Shown: positions 52,237-61,910, counted from the first letter of the stretch. The stretch: 64,000 nt of DNA from an uncultured Bacteroidales bacterium (GCA_900539915.1 UQDU01000004.1:23262-87261), one strand, 5' to 3'. The notes: generated from the letters alone by a model not told the origin. A program made the numbers and translations.

Positions 52237-52367
52237 AAGAAAATACAGAAAAAGAATACAGTGTCCTGACTTGATAAAAACAGTGCAAATATATGCACTT
52301 TCATCCTATTTAACATCCATTCGTCCCTATTTGTTATCATACTGCGCATCCAATGTTGCATGGCGGT

Positions 52368-52398
52368 GTTGCGATTTAAAATATTATGCGTACCTTTG
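52368..52398 (+). promoter_or_regulatory. Promoter of tRNA-Leu
   Basis: GTTG (52368-52371), 19 bp, TACCTTTG (52391-52398), just before the tRNA. Confidence 0.6.
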
Positions 52399-52410
52399 CA
52401 CCATCTACCA

Positions 52411-52492
52411 GCCCGGATGGCGGAATCGGTAGACGCGACGGTCTCAAACACCGTTGGAGCAATCCATCCCGGTTCGATCCCGGGTCCGGGTA
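52411..52492 (+). tRNA. tRNA-Leu(CAA)
   Basis: 82 nt class II tRNA. Acceptor GCCCGGA/TCCGGGT (first pair G-U), D arm GGCGGAATCGGTAGACGCG, anticodon loop CTCAAAC (anticodon CAA), a long variable arm (TGGAGCAATCCA), and T arm GGTTCGATCC. CCA is not encoded. Confidence 0.93.
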
Positions 52493-52538
52493 CATAAGAA
52501 GAGGACTCTCGTTTTGAGAGTCCTCTTCTTATGTACCC
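52488..52538 (+). terminator. Perfect 23-bp hairpin overlapping the tRNA 3' end
   Basis: GGGTACATAAGAAGAGG... (52488-52510) is the exact complement of 52516-52538, with loop GTTTT. The left arm begins inside the tRNA acceptor stem. It may terminate tRNA transcription, but the length and inclusion of tRNA bases are unusual. Confidence 0.7.
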
Positions 52539-52767
52539 TCCACCCGTAAATTTCATAATAAGAAGTATGCTTTGGTTTGCCGATTTATTTGAGGAGCTGC
52601 GACAGCATCCCACCACTGGCACAGGGCACGTTGAACAACTAAAAGGCAATCGATCCAGCTTATGGAGCCGAGAAATCAACAAAGGCGACCGATTGATTTG
52701 CGGCATTGAAAACGACAAAGTAATCGTTTACGTTGTTTCGCTTAAAGGTCATTACGGGGACAAATAA
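52531..52767 (+). pseudogene. Truncated YoeB/Txe-family toxin
   Basis: The frame gives about 78 residues. The C-terminal half matches YoeB: HVEQLKGNRSSLWSREINKGDRLICGIENDK, then VIVYVVSLKGHYGDK. The usual N-terminal part (before about LFEELRQHPTTGTG) is replaced by sequence from the tRNA hairpin. No antitoxin (YefM-like) gene is adjacent. Either a remnant or a stand-alone short form; I favour a remnant. Confidence 0.6.
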
Positions 52768-52853
52768 AAGTGCAACAATATAACAATTTTTCTGACGTAT
52801 AGGGCTATAGTATTTGCGTAGGGGCAGAAATTACGCTGATGGACGGGATGCTA

Positions 52854-52885
52854 TTTGGGTGGTTGGTGGGAATTTGCTAAATTTG
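52854..52885 (+). promoter_or_regulatory. sigma-ABfr-type promoter for the thr operon
   Basis: TTTG (52854-52857), 20 bp, TAAATTTG (52878-52885). The leader of about 110 nt contains GCGTCCTGC pairing with GCAGGATGC (one wobble); no Thr-rich leader peptide was seen. Confidence 0.7.
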
Positions 52886-53001
52886 TAGATTGAAAGCTCA
52901 TATACATTCCTTGCGTCCTGCGCCATCAGGTTTACGGCCACATAATCTGCAAAATACACCAGGCCGGCAGGATGCGCCAACACTGTATCGATACGACACA
53001 T

Positions 53002-55437
53002 ATGAAAGTTCTGAAATTTGGCGGCACATCGGTAGGCACTGTCGAGAGTCTGCGCAATGTCAAAAAAATCGTCGAAGGTATCCCCGGCCGCAAAGTCGTG
53101 GTGGTATCAGCCCTCGGCGGCATCACAGACCAGCTCATAGCGACTGCACACCTTGCCGTCAAAGATGACATATCCTATCTGGAGTCATACGCACGCATAG
53201 TGCAACGCCACGTAGATGTAATCGAGGGCATAGTCCCCGAAGCACGCCGCAACGAGACAATGGACAAGGTGCGGCTGCTCCTTGACGAACTCGCCAACAT
53301 CTACCGCGGCGTGACCCTGCTGCGTGACCTGTCGCCACGCGCTCTCGACATCATCGTCAGCTATGGCGAACGCCTCTCAAGCGTCATAATCAGCAACATC
53401 ATCGAGGGGGCCACACACTTCGACTCCAGAAACATCATCAAGACCACTACCAACACCTACGGCCAGCACATCCTCGACAACGAGCTGACTCAGGGGCTGA
53501 TACACGCTGCATTTGACGGAGACGCATGGACCACCGCCGTCATGGGAGGTTTCATATCGTCAGACTCCAAAGGCGACGTCACCAACCTCGGACGCGGAGG
53601 CAGCGACTACACCGCCTCAATCATGGCGGCGGCTCTTGACGCCGATGTGCTGGAGATATGGACCGATGTGGACGGCTTTATGACCGCCGACCCCAAGGTA
53701 ATCAACTCGGCATATGTGATTGACCACCTGTCGTTTACCGAAGCCATGGAGCTTTGCAACTTCGGCGCCAAGGTCATTTATCCACCTACAATCTACCCCG
53801 TCTACCACAAGAATATACCCATCTTAGTCAAAAACACCTTCAACCCTGCGGCTCCCGGCACCTGCATCAGCAATGAAAGCGGCAGCGACGGACAGCTCAT
53901 CAAGGGCATCTCGTCAATAAACGACACATGCCTTGTGACCATCACGAGCCTCTGCATGGTGGGTGTCATCGGCGTAAACGCGAGGATATTCTCGGCTCTC
54001 TCGCGCAACGGAGTGAGCGTGTTCCTGGTGTCACAGGCGGCGAGCGAAAACAACACCTCCATAGCAGTCCGCAACGCCGATGCCGAGCTGGCTGTCAAGG
54101 TACTCAGCGAGGAATTTGCCGAAGAACTTTCAAGCGGCATGTTCAACAGCATCAAGGCCGAGCCCGACCTTGCCACCGTGGCCGTCGTAGGCGAGAAGAT
54201 GAAGCATACCACCGGCATCGCCGGCAAACTTTTCAACACCCTCGGCTCCAACGGTATCAACGTCATCGCATGCGCCCAGGGTGCGTCGGAGACCAATATC
54301 TCGTTTGTCATCGACAAGAAGAGCCTCCGCAAGGCCCTCAACGTAATCCACGACTCGTTTTTCCTCTCCGAAAGTTCCGTGCTCAACCTCTTCCTCGTGG
54401 GCATAGGCAATGTAGGCCGTAGCCTCCTGAGCCAGATAAGCAAGCAGCAGGACGAACTGCTGCGCAACAAAAACCTGCGCCTCAACGTAGTGGGTATCGC
54501 ATCGAGCAAACGCGCCATCTTCGACCGTAACGGCCTTGACACAGCCGATGCCCACAACCTTCTTAAAGAGAAAGGCATAGATGCCAATCCGCAAATCATC
54601 GTCGACGAGGTGCTTAAGATGAACATCTACAACTCGGTATTTGTGGACTGCACGGCGAGCGCTGACATCGCAGCTCTATATTCCACGCTACTATCCCATA
54701 ACGTCAACGTCGTGGCAGCCAACAAAATAGCCGCCTCAAGCGACTACGAAAGCTACAAGGAGCTTAAGACGATAGCCCGCAAAAAGGATGTCAAGTTCCT
54801 ATTCGAGACCAATGTTGGCGCAGGTCTGCCCATCATCAACACCATCAACTCGCTCATCAACTCCGGCGACAAGATTCTCAAAATAGAGGCGGTGGTTTCA
54901 GGCACCCTCAACTATATCTTCAATGTCCTGAGCAAGGATGTACCGCTGAGCCGGGCCATCCTTATGGCACAGGAGGCCGGATACACCGAGCCAGACCCGC
55001 GCATAGACCTCTCAGGCAAGGACGTGATACGCAAACTGGTGATTCTCGCCCGTGAAGCCGGATACAAGGTAGACCAGGCCGATGTGGTGCGCAACCTCTT
55101 TGTCCCCGAAAAATATTTTGACGGCTCGATAGAGCAGTTCTTTGAAAATATCAAGTCGCTTGACGGCGAATTTGAGCGGCACCGTGCCGAAGCGGCAGCC
55201 AACGACGAGCACTTCCGATTCGTGGCGACCCTCGAAAACGGTGCGGTCAGCGTAGGCCTCAAGCGTGTAGGGCATAACCACCCCTTCTACTCGCTTGAAG
55301 GAAGCAACAATGTAATCCTCCTCACCACAGAGCGTTACAAAGAGTACCCTATGGTCATCAAAGGCTATGGAGCCGGTGCCGAAGTCACAGCCGCCGGTGT
55401 ATTCGCCGACATAATCAGCATCGCCAACATCCGATAA
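53002..55437 (+). CDS. thrA: Bifunctional aspartate kinase / homoserine dehydrogenase
   Basis: 811 residues from MKVLKFGGTSVG (ATG 53002). Aspartokinase with KFGGTSVG and SYGERLSS, ACT pair in the middle (VITSLCMVGVIGVNARIFSAL, VAVVGEKMKHTTGIAGKLFNTL). The homoserine dehydrogenase half starts near 466 (FLVGIGNVGRSLL), with VVSGTLNYIFN and EPDPRIDLSGKDVIRKLVILARE. It makes homoserine from aspartate and is probably inhibited by threonine. First gene of the operon. Confidence 0.95.
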   Translation: MKVLKFGGTSVGTVESLRNVKKIVEGIPGRKVVVVSALGGITDQLIATAHLAVKDDISYLESYARIVQRHVDVIEGIVPEARRNETMDKVRLLLDELANIYRGVTLLRDLSPRALDIIVSYGERLSSVIISNIIEGATHFDSRNIIKTTTNTYGQHILDNELTQGLIHAAFDGDAWTTAVMGGFISSDSKGDVTNLGRGGSDYTASIMAAALDADVLEIWTDVDGFMTADPKVINSAYVIDHLSFTEAMELCNFGAKVIYPPTIYPVYHKNIPILVKNTFNPAAPGTCISNESGSDGQLIKGISSINDTCLVTITSLCMVGVIGVNARIFSALSRNGVSVFLVSQAASENNTSIAVRNADAELAVKVLSEEFAEELSSGMFNSIKAEPDLATVAVVGEKMKHTTGIAGKLFNTLGSNGINVIACAQGASETNISFVIDKKSLRKALNVIHDSFFLSESSVLNLFLVGIGNVGRSLLSQISKQQDELLRNKNLRLNVVGIASSKRAIFDRNGLDTADAHNLLKEKGIDANPQIIVDEVLKMNIYNSVFVDCTASADIAALYSTLLSHNVNVVAANKIAASSDYESYKELKTIARKKDVKFLFETNVGAGLPIINTINSLINSGDKILKIEAVVSGTLNYIFNVLSKDVPLSRAILMAQEAGYTEPDPRIDLSGKDVIRKLVILAREAGYKVDQADVVRNLFVPEKYFDGSIEQFFENIKSLDGEFERHRAEAAANDEHFRFVATLENGAVSVGLKRVGHNHPFYSLEGSNNVILLTTERYKEYPMVIKGYGAGAEVTAAGVFADIISIANIR

Positions 55438-55449
55438 GCAATACGACAC

Positions 55450-56661
55450 ATGAAACATATAATCGTACTCGGCGACGGCATGGCCGACGAACCATGCGAG
55501 GCTTTGGGCGGACTGACTCCGCTTGAGGCGGCCGACACCCCCACTCTCGACATGATGGCTGAGCATGGACGCCTCGGTCTGCTCGCCACTGTCCCCGAAG
55601 GGATGCACCCGGGCAGCGAAATAGCCCACCTGTCACTTCTGGGCTACGATGTACCCAAGGTATTCGAGGGGCGCGGCTCGCTTGAAGCAGCAAGCATGGG
55701 CATAGGCATAGAGCCTGACGAGATGGCCGTGAGGTGTAACCTCATATGCATCAACCCCGACGGCACCATAAAAAACCATTCAGCCGGCCATATCACCACC
55801 GAAGAAGCCGACGAGCTGATCGGCACTCTCAATACACGTCTCGCCGACGGGCGTTTCAAAATCTATACAGGTGTAAGCTACCGCCATCTGCTCAAAATCA
55901 AGGACGCAGACAAACGCATCTCATGCACCCCTCCCCACGATGTGCCCGGCGCACCGGCAATGGATGTGATGGTAAAGGCCGATGTGCCTGAAGCCGAAGA
56001 AACAGCCGACTATATCAACTCTCTCATACTCGACTCGCAGGAGATACTGCGTGACCATCCCGTCAACCTCCGGCGCATAGCCGAGGGCAAAGACCCGGCC
56101 AACAGCATATGGCCGTGGAGCCCGGGCTACAAACCATCGATGGAGACCATGATGACCCTATTCGGCATCAAAAAGGGAGTGGTCATCTCAGCCGTCGACC
56201 TGATCCGCGGCATAGGTGTCTATGCCGGACTCAAACCGGTGATAGTTCCCGGTGCTACAGGTCTCGCCGACACCAACTACGAGGGCAAGGTACAGGCTGC
56301 CATAGATGCTCTCAAGGGTGATGCCGACTTCGTATTCCTGCATATAGAGGCAAGTGACGAGGCCGGACACGAAGGTGACGCCGCCCTGAAAAAGACCACG
56401 GTCGAATACCTTGACCGCCGGGTGCTTCGTCCGCTGCTTGATGCGGTCAGCGAGATGGACGAGGATGTGGCCATAGCCGTCCTCCCCGACCATCCCACCC
56501 CCTGCCATCTGCGCACCCATACCAGCCATCCTGTTCCCTTCCTCATCTACCGCTCCGACGTCGCCCCCGACGAGGTGAAGCATTACACCGAAGCTGAAGC
56601 TGCCGCAGGTGGCTACGGACTGATGCAGGGCGATGAATTCATCCGCGAATTTCTAAAATAA
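55450..56661 (+). CDS. ApgM-like phosphotransferase (proposed homoserine kinase)
   Basis: 403 residues. Cofactor-independent phosphoglycerate mutase (ApgM) fold: MKHIIVLGDGMADEPCEALGG, VPEGMHPGSEIAHLSLLGYD, HIEASDEAGHEGD, VLPDHPTPCHLRTHTSHPVPF. In Bacteroidetes and some others this branch sits between thrA and thrC and is proposed to replace ThrB. Here it does exactly that: 12 bp after thrA and 13 bp before thrC, and no ThrB is in the window. Confidence 0.85.
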   Translation: MKHIIVLGDGMADEPCEALGGLTPLEAADTPTLDMMAEHGRLGLLATVPEGMHPGSEIAHLSLLGYDVPKVFEGRGSLEAASMGIGIEPDEMAVRCNLICINPDGTIKNHSAGHITTEEADELIGTLNTRLADGRFKIYTGVSYRHLLKIKDADKRISCTPPHDVPGAPAMDVMVKADVPEAEETADYINSLILDSQEILRDHPVNLRRIAEGKDPANSIWPWSPGYKPSMETMMTLFGIKKGVVISAVDLIRGIGVYAGLKPVIVPGATGLADTNYEGKVQAAIDALKGDADFVFLHIEASDEAGHEGDAALKKTTVEYLDRRVLRPLLDAVSEMDEDVAIAVLPDHPTPCHLRTHTSHPVPFLIYRSDVAPDEVKHYTEAEAAAGGYGLMQGDEFIREFLK

Positions 56662-56674
56662 CTCATATATACTG

Positions 56675-57997
56675 ATGAGCCAGCATATAAAATACTATAG
56701 CACATCGGGCAACGCTCCGATGGCCACCCTCGAGGAGGCGGTGGTCCACGGCCTTGCCTCTGACAAGGGTCTGTTCATGCCTGAGACCATAGGTCTGCTC
56801 CCTCAGGCGTTTTTCAACAACATAGGCGAGATGAGCCTCACCGACATAGCCTATGTCGTGGCCAACACCCTCTTCGGCGGCGACATAAAGAGCGAGGAAC
56901 TCAAGCGCATCGTCAGCGAAACGCTCAATTTCGACATACCTCTGGTCCACGTGGCCGAAAACCGCTACTCGCTTGAGCTGTACCACGGACCTACGTTGGC
57001 ATTCAAAGATGTAGGCGCACGCTTTATGGCTCGTCTGCTCGGCTATTTCAACGCCAAGCGCGGCAACGGACGCATGGTCAATGTGCTTGTAGCCACCTCG
57101 GGCGACACCGGCAGCGCGGTAGCCAACGGTTTCCTCGGCGTAGAGGGTGTCAGAGTGTTTGTGCTCTATCCCAAAGGCAAGGTCAGCCGCATCCAGGAGG
57201 CGCAATTCACTACCCTCGGGCAAAACATCACAGCACTTGAGGTCAACGGCACATTTGATGACTGTCAGGCTCTCGTCAAACAGGCGTTCATGGATGCCGA
57301 ACTCAACGAGGCGATGCAGCTCACCTCTGCCAACTCCATCAATGTGGCGCGGTTCTTGCCCCAGATGTTCTACTACTTCCATGCCTACGCACAGCTCGCG
57401 GCAAAAGGCCTGCGCACCGACAATGTGGTGGTGGCCGTCCCCAGCGGCAATTTCGGCAACATCACTGCCGGACTTATAGGCAAACGCATGGGTCTGCCCA
57501 TCAAGCGTTTTATCGCCGCTAACAATGCCAATGACATCTTCTACCAATATCTCCAGACCGCCAAATACAATCCCCGTCCATCCATAGCCACTATAGCCAA
57601 CGCTATGGACGTGGGCGATCCGAGCAACTTCGCGCGTGTACTCGATCTCTACGGCCATGACCACTCGCGCATCGCTGCCGAAATATCAGGCTGCACATAC
57701 ACCGACGAGCAGATAGCCGACACCCTCCGTGAAACGCTTGATAAGGAGGGCTATCTCCTTGACCCTCACGGAGCTGTGGCTTACCGCAGTCTGCTTGAAG
57801 GCCTTGCTCCTGACGAAACAGGCATATTCCTTGAAACAGCCCATCCGGCCAAATTCAAGGAGACGGTAGAATCCATCACCGGACGCGAAGTCGACATACC
57901 GGCCCGGCTCAATGCATTCCTCAAAGGCGAAAAGCAGTCCATACCCATGCAACGCGCTTTTGCTCCATTCAAGAAATTCCTCCTCTCACAGCAATGA
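56675..57997 (+). CDS. thrC: Threonine synthase
   Basis: 440 residues. PLP lysine in PTLAFKDVGARFM (about 108-120), TSGDTGSAVANGF, and PSGNFGNITAGLIGKRMG. Makes threonine from O-phosphohomoserine. Stop overlaps the aroA start by 4 bp (57994-57997). Confidence 0.95.
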   Translation: MSQHIKYYSTSGNAPMATLEEAVVHGLASDKGLFMPETIGLLPQAFFNNIGEMSLTDIAYVVANTLFGGDIKSEELKRIVSETLNFDIPLVHVAENRYSLELYHGPTLAFKDVGARFMARLLGYFNAKRGNGRMVNVLVATSGDTGSAVANGFLGVEGVRVFVLYPKGKVSRIQEAQFTTLGQNITALEVNGTFDDCQALVKQAFMDAELNEAMQLTSANSINVARFLPQMFYYFHAYAQLAAKGLRTDNVVVAVPSGNFGNITAGLIGKRMGLPIKRFIAANNANDIFYQYLQTAKYNPRPSIATIANAMDVGDPSNFARVLDLYGHDHSRIAAEISGCTYTDEQIADTLRETLDKEGYLLDPHGAVAYRSLLEGLAPDETGIFLETAHPAKFKETVESITGREVDIPARLNAFLKGEKQSIPMQRAFAPFKKFLLSQQ

Positions 57998-59277
57998 ATC
58001 TCCGCATAATGCCGCCTGACGGCATATTGGAAGCGACCATAACGCTCCCTTCGTCAAAAAGCCTCTCAAACCGGGCGCTCATCCTGCGTGCCCTGACTCC
58101 GTCGGGCCAAGGCTCCATCAACAATCTGGCCCGGTGTGATGACACAGAAGTCCTCTCGGCAGCCCTTGCCAAGGGTGCTGAGGTGCACGAAGTCAATATC
58201 GGGGCTGCCGGCACAGCCATGCGTTTCCTGACCGCCTACTATGCGACTTTAGACGGCTGCGACGTGGTGCTTGACGGAAGCGAGCGTATGCGACGCCGCC
58301 CTATCAGTGCCCTTGTGGATGCGCTGCGTCAGGCCGGAGCCGACATTGACTATGCAGCCGAGGAAGGGTTCCCTCCCCTGCGCATACGTGGCCGCAAACT
58401 GACAGGCGGCGAGGTGAAAGTAAAGTCCGACATCAGTTCCCAGTATATATCGGCCCTGCTTATGGCCGGTCCTTTGATGGCAGACGGCCTGAAGCTGACC
58501 CTTGAAGGGGAAATAGCTTCACGTCCCTACATACTGATGACTCTCGGCATGATGGCCGAGCGCGGTGTCGAGGCCGACTTCACAGGCAACACAATCACTG
58601 TCCCTGCGGCCTCATACCTTCCGGGGGATTTCACCATCGAGGGTGACTGGAGCGCAGCGGCGTTCTGGTACGAGATAGCAGCTGTAAGCAGCGGTTTCGT
58701 GGGCCTCAACGGAGTGAAATTGCCGAGTCTGCAAGGCGACTCCGTGGTGAGCAAGATATATGCCCATCTCGGCATCACCACCGAGGACGGCGAAGATGCG
58801 GATATGGATCTGCTCGCGTCTCCTGACCAGGATGCCCGTCTCAACTACGATTTTTCAGACTGCCCCGACCTCGCTCAGGCTGTCATAACCACATGCTCAC
58901 TGCTCGGCATCCCATTCAGATTCACCGGATTGCGCTCACTCCGCATCAAGGAGACCGACCGCATAGAGGCCATGCGCCGCGAACTGCTCAAAATCGGCGT
59001 CCCGGTGGCCGTCACCGGCGATGACCTGATGGAGTGGGAAGGGAAACGAACTCCCATATTCGAGATGCCTAATTTCGACACCTACGATGACCACCGCATG
59101 GCCATGGCTCTCGCCGCCGTAAGCATATTCATCCCCGGCATCATAATTAATGACGCACAGGTGGTGAGCAAGAGCTACCCCACATTCTGGGACGACATGC
59201 GCAGTGCCGGATTCTCCGTCGTCGATGCTTCGGAGCCTTACGAGGAAGAAGCAGCCCGGGAGGCCACGGAAGACTAA
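57994..59277 (+). CDS. aroA: 3-Phosphoshikimate 1-carboxyvinyltransferase
   Basis: 427 residues. EPSP synthase: LPSSKSLSNRALILRAL, GAAGTAMRFLTAYYA, SDISSQYISALLMAGPL, LRIKETDRIEAMRRELLKIG, YDDHRMAMALA. It is coupled to thrC by a 4-bp overlap, linking aromatic and threonine synthesis in one transcript. Confidence 0.95.
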   Translation: MNLRIMPPDGILEATITLPSSKSLSNRALILRALTPSGQGSINNLARCDDTEVLSAALAKGAEVHEVNIGAAGTAMRFLTAYYATLDGCDVVLDGSERMRRRPISALVDALRQAGADIDYAAEEGFPPLRIRGRKLTGGEVKVKSDISSQYISALLMAGPLMADGLKLTLEGEIASRPYILMTLGMMAERGVEADFTGNTITVPAASYLPGDFTIEGDWSAAAFWYEIAAVSSGFVGLNGVKLPSLQGDSVVSKIYAHLGITTEDGEDADMDLLASPDQDARLNYDFSDCPDLAQAVITTCSLLGIPFRFTGLRSLRIKETDRIEAMRRELLKIGVPVAVTGDDLMEWEGKRTPIFEMPNFDTYDDHRMAMALAAVSIFIPGIIINDAQVVSKSYPTFWDDMRSAGFSVVDASEPYEEEAAREATED

Positions 59278-59291
59278 CAAACCTCATCTCC

Positions 59292-59747
59292 ATGCTGCCG
59301 CTCATTCTGCTCATACTCTGGATAGCCCTGACGCTCTACATCTTTTACCGCTACTCACAGTGGCGCAAACGCCGTGCCGTAGCCCGACCGTCATCTACCT
59401 CCGCCACAGCATCTGAGTCTGCTCCGGCAGCCGACTCCTGCCATTCACACTCGGGCATATGCTGCGGACTGCATGCCATATGCGAGAAAGGGCTGCCAAA
59501 ATCGGCCGATGACCTCTATTTCGACGACGAGGAACTTGACCGATTCCAGGGCAAACACCCATCGGACTATACAGATGACGAGATAGAGGAATTCAGGGAG
59601 GTGATGATGACCGTCCCGGCCGACGAACTCGGTCTGTGGGCTCGCTGCATAGGGATGCGTCATCTGATGCTGCCTGAGCCTGTGCGTGACGAACTGTTGC
59701 TGCGCATGCGTGAAAACGACGATTCTACCACCGCGCATATTTCCTGA
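59292..59747 (+). CDS. Small single-pass membrane protein with Cys/His-rich segment
   Basis: 151 residues. One N-terminal helix (LPLILLILWIALTLYIFYRY), a Ser/Ala linker, then CHSHSGICCGLHAICEKG (about 49-66), which may bind metal or an Fe-S cluster, and an acidic helical tail. No family name known to me. It sits between aroA and a metal ABC permease (6 bp gap), which supports a metal-linked role. Confidence 0.6.
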   Translation: MLPLILLILWIALTLYIFYRYSQWRKRRAVARPSSTSATASESAPAADSCHSHSGICCGLHAICEKGLPKSADDLYFDDEELDRFQGKHPSDYTDDEIEEFREVMMTVPADELGLWARCIGMRHLMLPEPVRDELLLRMRENDDSTTAHIS

Positions 59748-59752
59748 TTGTC

Positions 59753-60550
59753 ATGGAAATTCTCAATTACGGATTTTTTCAAAATGCTCTATGGGGCATA
59801 GGGCTCATCAGCATCACCGCCGCCATAATAGGCGTCTACGTGGTGTGCCGCCGCATGGCCGCGCTGGCCGGAGGAGTGACCCACGCATGTTTCGGAGGTC
59901 TCGGACTCGGCTACTTTCTGGGATGGAATCCGCTGTGGCCGGCGATGGCTTTTGCCATAGGGTCATCTCTGCTTGTGGAACGCATGTCGGCCGGTGGCCG
60001 TGTGAGATCCGACTCCGCCATCGCGGTAGTATGGGCGATAGGCATGGCCATAGGAGTGCTGTTTGTGTTTATGACTCCGGGATATGTGCCCGAACTAACC
60101 ACTTTCCTTTTCGGCAACATACTGACCATCAGCACTGCTGACCTCGTCATGGAAGCCATATACGCTGCCATCTTGCTTGTGGTCATTGCCATAGGCCACC
60201 GCCAGATAGTGGCATGTGCTTTTGACCCCGATTTCGCCCGAGTCAACGGACTGCATGTATCGGCCATCAATCTGATGATGACAGTCATTGTCGGCATAGG
60301 CATCGTACTGACCATACGCCTCATCGGAGTAATGCTGCTGATGTCGACCCTCGTCCTCCCTGCCCTCGCAGCCGAGAACCTGACGCGACGCTATGCACCC
60401 ATGACCCTGACCGCCATAGCCATCAGCCTGTTCACATCCTATGCAGCCCTCCTCCTCAGCACAGCCGTAGATGTCCCCTGCTCGGCCTTCATAGTCATCT
60501 TCCAAGCCGCCGCCTACGCCCTGACCCTCCCCCTGCGCCACCGTCGCTGA
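59753..60550 (+). CDS. Metal ABC transporter permease (ZnuB/ABC-3 family)
   Basis: 265 residues, about eight hydrophobic segments. Family marks: RRMAALAGGVTHACFGGLGLGYFLG, and MSTLVLPALAAENLTRRYAPM near the end. Imports zinc or manganese; the ATPase and binding protein are not in the window. Confidence 0.9.
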   Translation: MEILNYGFFQNALWGIGLISITAAIIGVYVVCRRMAALAGGVTHACFGGLGLGYFLGWNPLWPAMAFAIGSSLLVERMSAGGRVRSDSAIAVVWAIGMAIGVLFVFMTPGYVPELTTFLFGNILTISTADLVMEAIYAAILLVVIAIGHRQIVACAFDPDFARVNGLHVSAINLMMTVIVGIGIVLTIRLIGVMLLMSTLVLPALAAENLTRRYAPMTLTAIAISLFTSYAALLLSTAVDVPCSAFIVIFQAAAYALTLPLRHRR

Positions 60551-60613
60551 CCACCACCATCAGGAGACATTACATGCCATAACTACCGGCATCAGCTGAC
60601 AGCATTACGTAAG

Positions 60614-61318
60614 TCAATCAGTCACGGCTCGGACCGAAAAACCTAATGTCCTGTAGTCATAGTCACGGTCTATATCCACATCTCCGCTGCTGAAATTGAT
60701 AAAATAGGTATATTTCCCTATATGGTCACCGATTCTATAATATCCATTATCGTTACAATAAGAAAGCCCACCATACCCAGTATCATCACATTTACGGCCG
60801 CTGGCTGGCATAAAAATTGAATTTCCGTTAGGTCCAGTCACTTGATAACCATTGACGCCATCAATATTTGTCCACCTCCAGTCACAGTGGTCAACAAGTT
60901 CATTTAGCTCTGCATAAGTAGGCATGCGCCATGAGCCGCCCCATTTGACATGGGCAACATCTTTATCAGTACCACATAGATTCATATCCACATGATTAGG
61001 ATTGGGGTCTATATAGTTCTCAATCGTGTAATAATCCTTCTCCTCGATCTCGCCTCAGGCATAATAACCCCCGTAATCTGTGGAGGAAACAGCCCCCACA
61101 TTGCAAGCTGCCCATCTGACACTCAACCCAAGGTCTACCGCCTCATGTCCTTGCAGATCGCCTCCGTCATCGTTTTTGACATCAAAGGTTATCTCCTTTA
61201 TCTTAGCTATGTCTACGACCTGCATAGATCCGTCGTTCATTTCTATTTTCATCACCTCGGTTTCAGCATTAGCCACAGCTACGGTTGCTGAAAATGATGA
61301 CAGCGCATATCATTTCAT
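60614..61318 (-). pseudogene. FISUMP-domain secreted protein with two in-frame TGA codons
   Basis: The frame from ATG 61318 reads MK-TGA-YALSSFSATVAVANAETEV..., a signal-peptide-like start broken at codon 3 (61312-61310). It continues with MKIEMNDGSMQVVDIAKIKEITFDV, then the FISUMP part HEAVDLGLSVRWAACNVG, GGYYA-TGA-GEIEEKDYY at 61057-61055, where the family has Trp (YYAWGE), and on to WGGSWRMPTYAELNELVDHCDWRW and the stop at 60614. Apart from the two TGA codons the frame is intact over 235 codons, so decay is recent. Confidence 0.75.
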
Positions 61319-61324
61319 ACCTCG

Positions 61325-61756
61325 TCATCTCTGTATCTTGATTGATTTGTTGTTGACCTTCACGATGTACACTCCTTTGGGCTTAGAGGCCAGCGAGACA
61401 CGTCCGAATCCCATGGCTACCAAAGCCCCTGACATGTCGTAGACATGGATTTCCTCTCTTGCGCAAATAAACTGATGTCCTTCGTAGCGAAACATTATGT
61501 CGCAGTCGGCGTTAACGTCCCATTCATCCAGAGAGACCGTGAAATCCACCGCCTTTACATCGTCACGTTGATACTCCGACGTCACTTTTGATGTCGCCAC
61601 CAACATATTATCACCAGAAAATGATATGATAGGCTTTTCGCCGAGACGATAACCCTCAACCCTCCCATTGTTAAGAGTGACGCGCAAATAACTATTGGCA
61701 CCTGTCGCAAACAGACCACCTGTAAGCAACGCCAACAAAACATACAGTTTTCTCAT
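61325..61756 (-). CDS. Small exported protein with T9SS-type C-terminal domain-like end
   Basis: 143 residues. Signal peptide (MRKLYVLLALLTGGLFATGA), a beta domain, then a tail like type IX secretion sorting domains: IHVYDMSGALVAMGFGRVSL and GVYIVKVNNKSIKIQR. Directly precedes the FISUMP pseudogene (6 bp gap). Function unknown. Confidence 0.7.
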   Translation of the reverse strand: MRKLYVLLALLTGGLFATGANSYLRVTLNNGRVEGYRLGEKPIISFSGDNMLVATSKVTSEYQRDDVKAVDFTVSLDEWDVNADCDIMFRYEGHQFICAREEIHVYDMSGALVAMGFGRVSLASKPKGVYIVKVNNKSIKIQR

Positions 61757-61910
61757 AGTTCAGATTAGTTTATTACAACACTCACAAATATACCCACAAT
61801 ACGGCAAAAACCGATACACTTTCCCGTAATAAATTCTTTTACACCTCCGCGTAAACCTGACACCACAAATCAGTTAACTTAAGAAGTTGCGCTCATCGCA
61901 GTAGGGAGGG

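Noticed and set aside
52886..53001. Threonine attenuator with leader peptide
   Set aside because: No leader peptide rich in Thr or Ile and no T-run after the weak hairpin.
60614..61318. TGA recoded as a sense codon
   Set aside because: TGA ends clearly real genes here (for example prmC's and the GT8 genes' neighbours), so decay is simpler.
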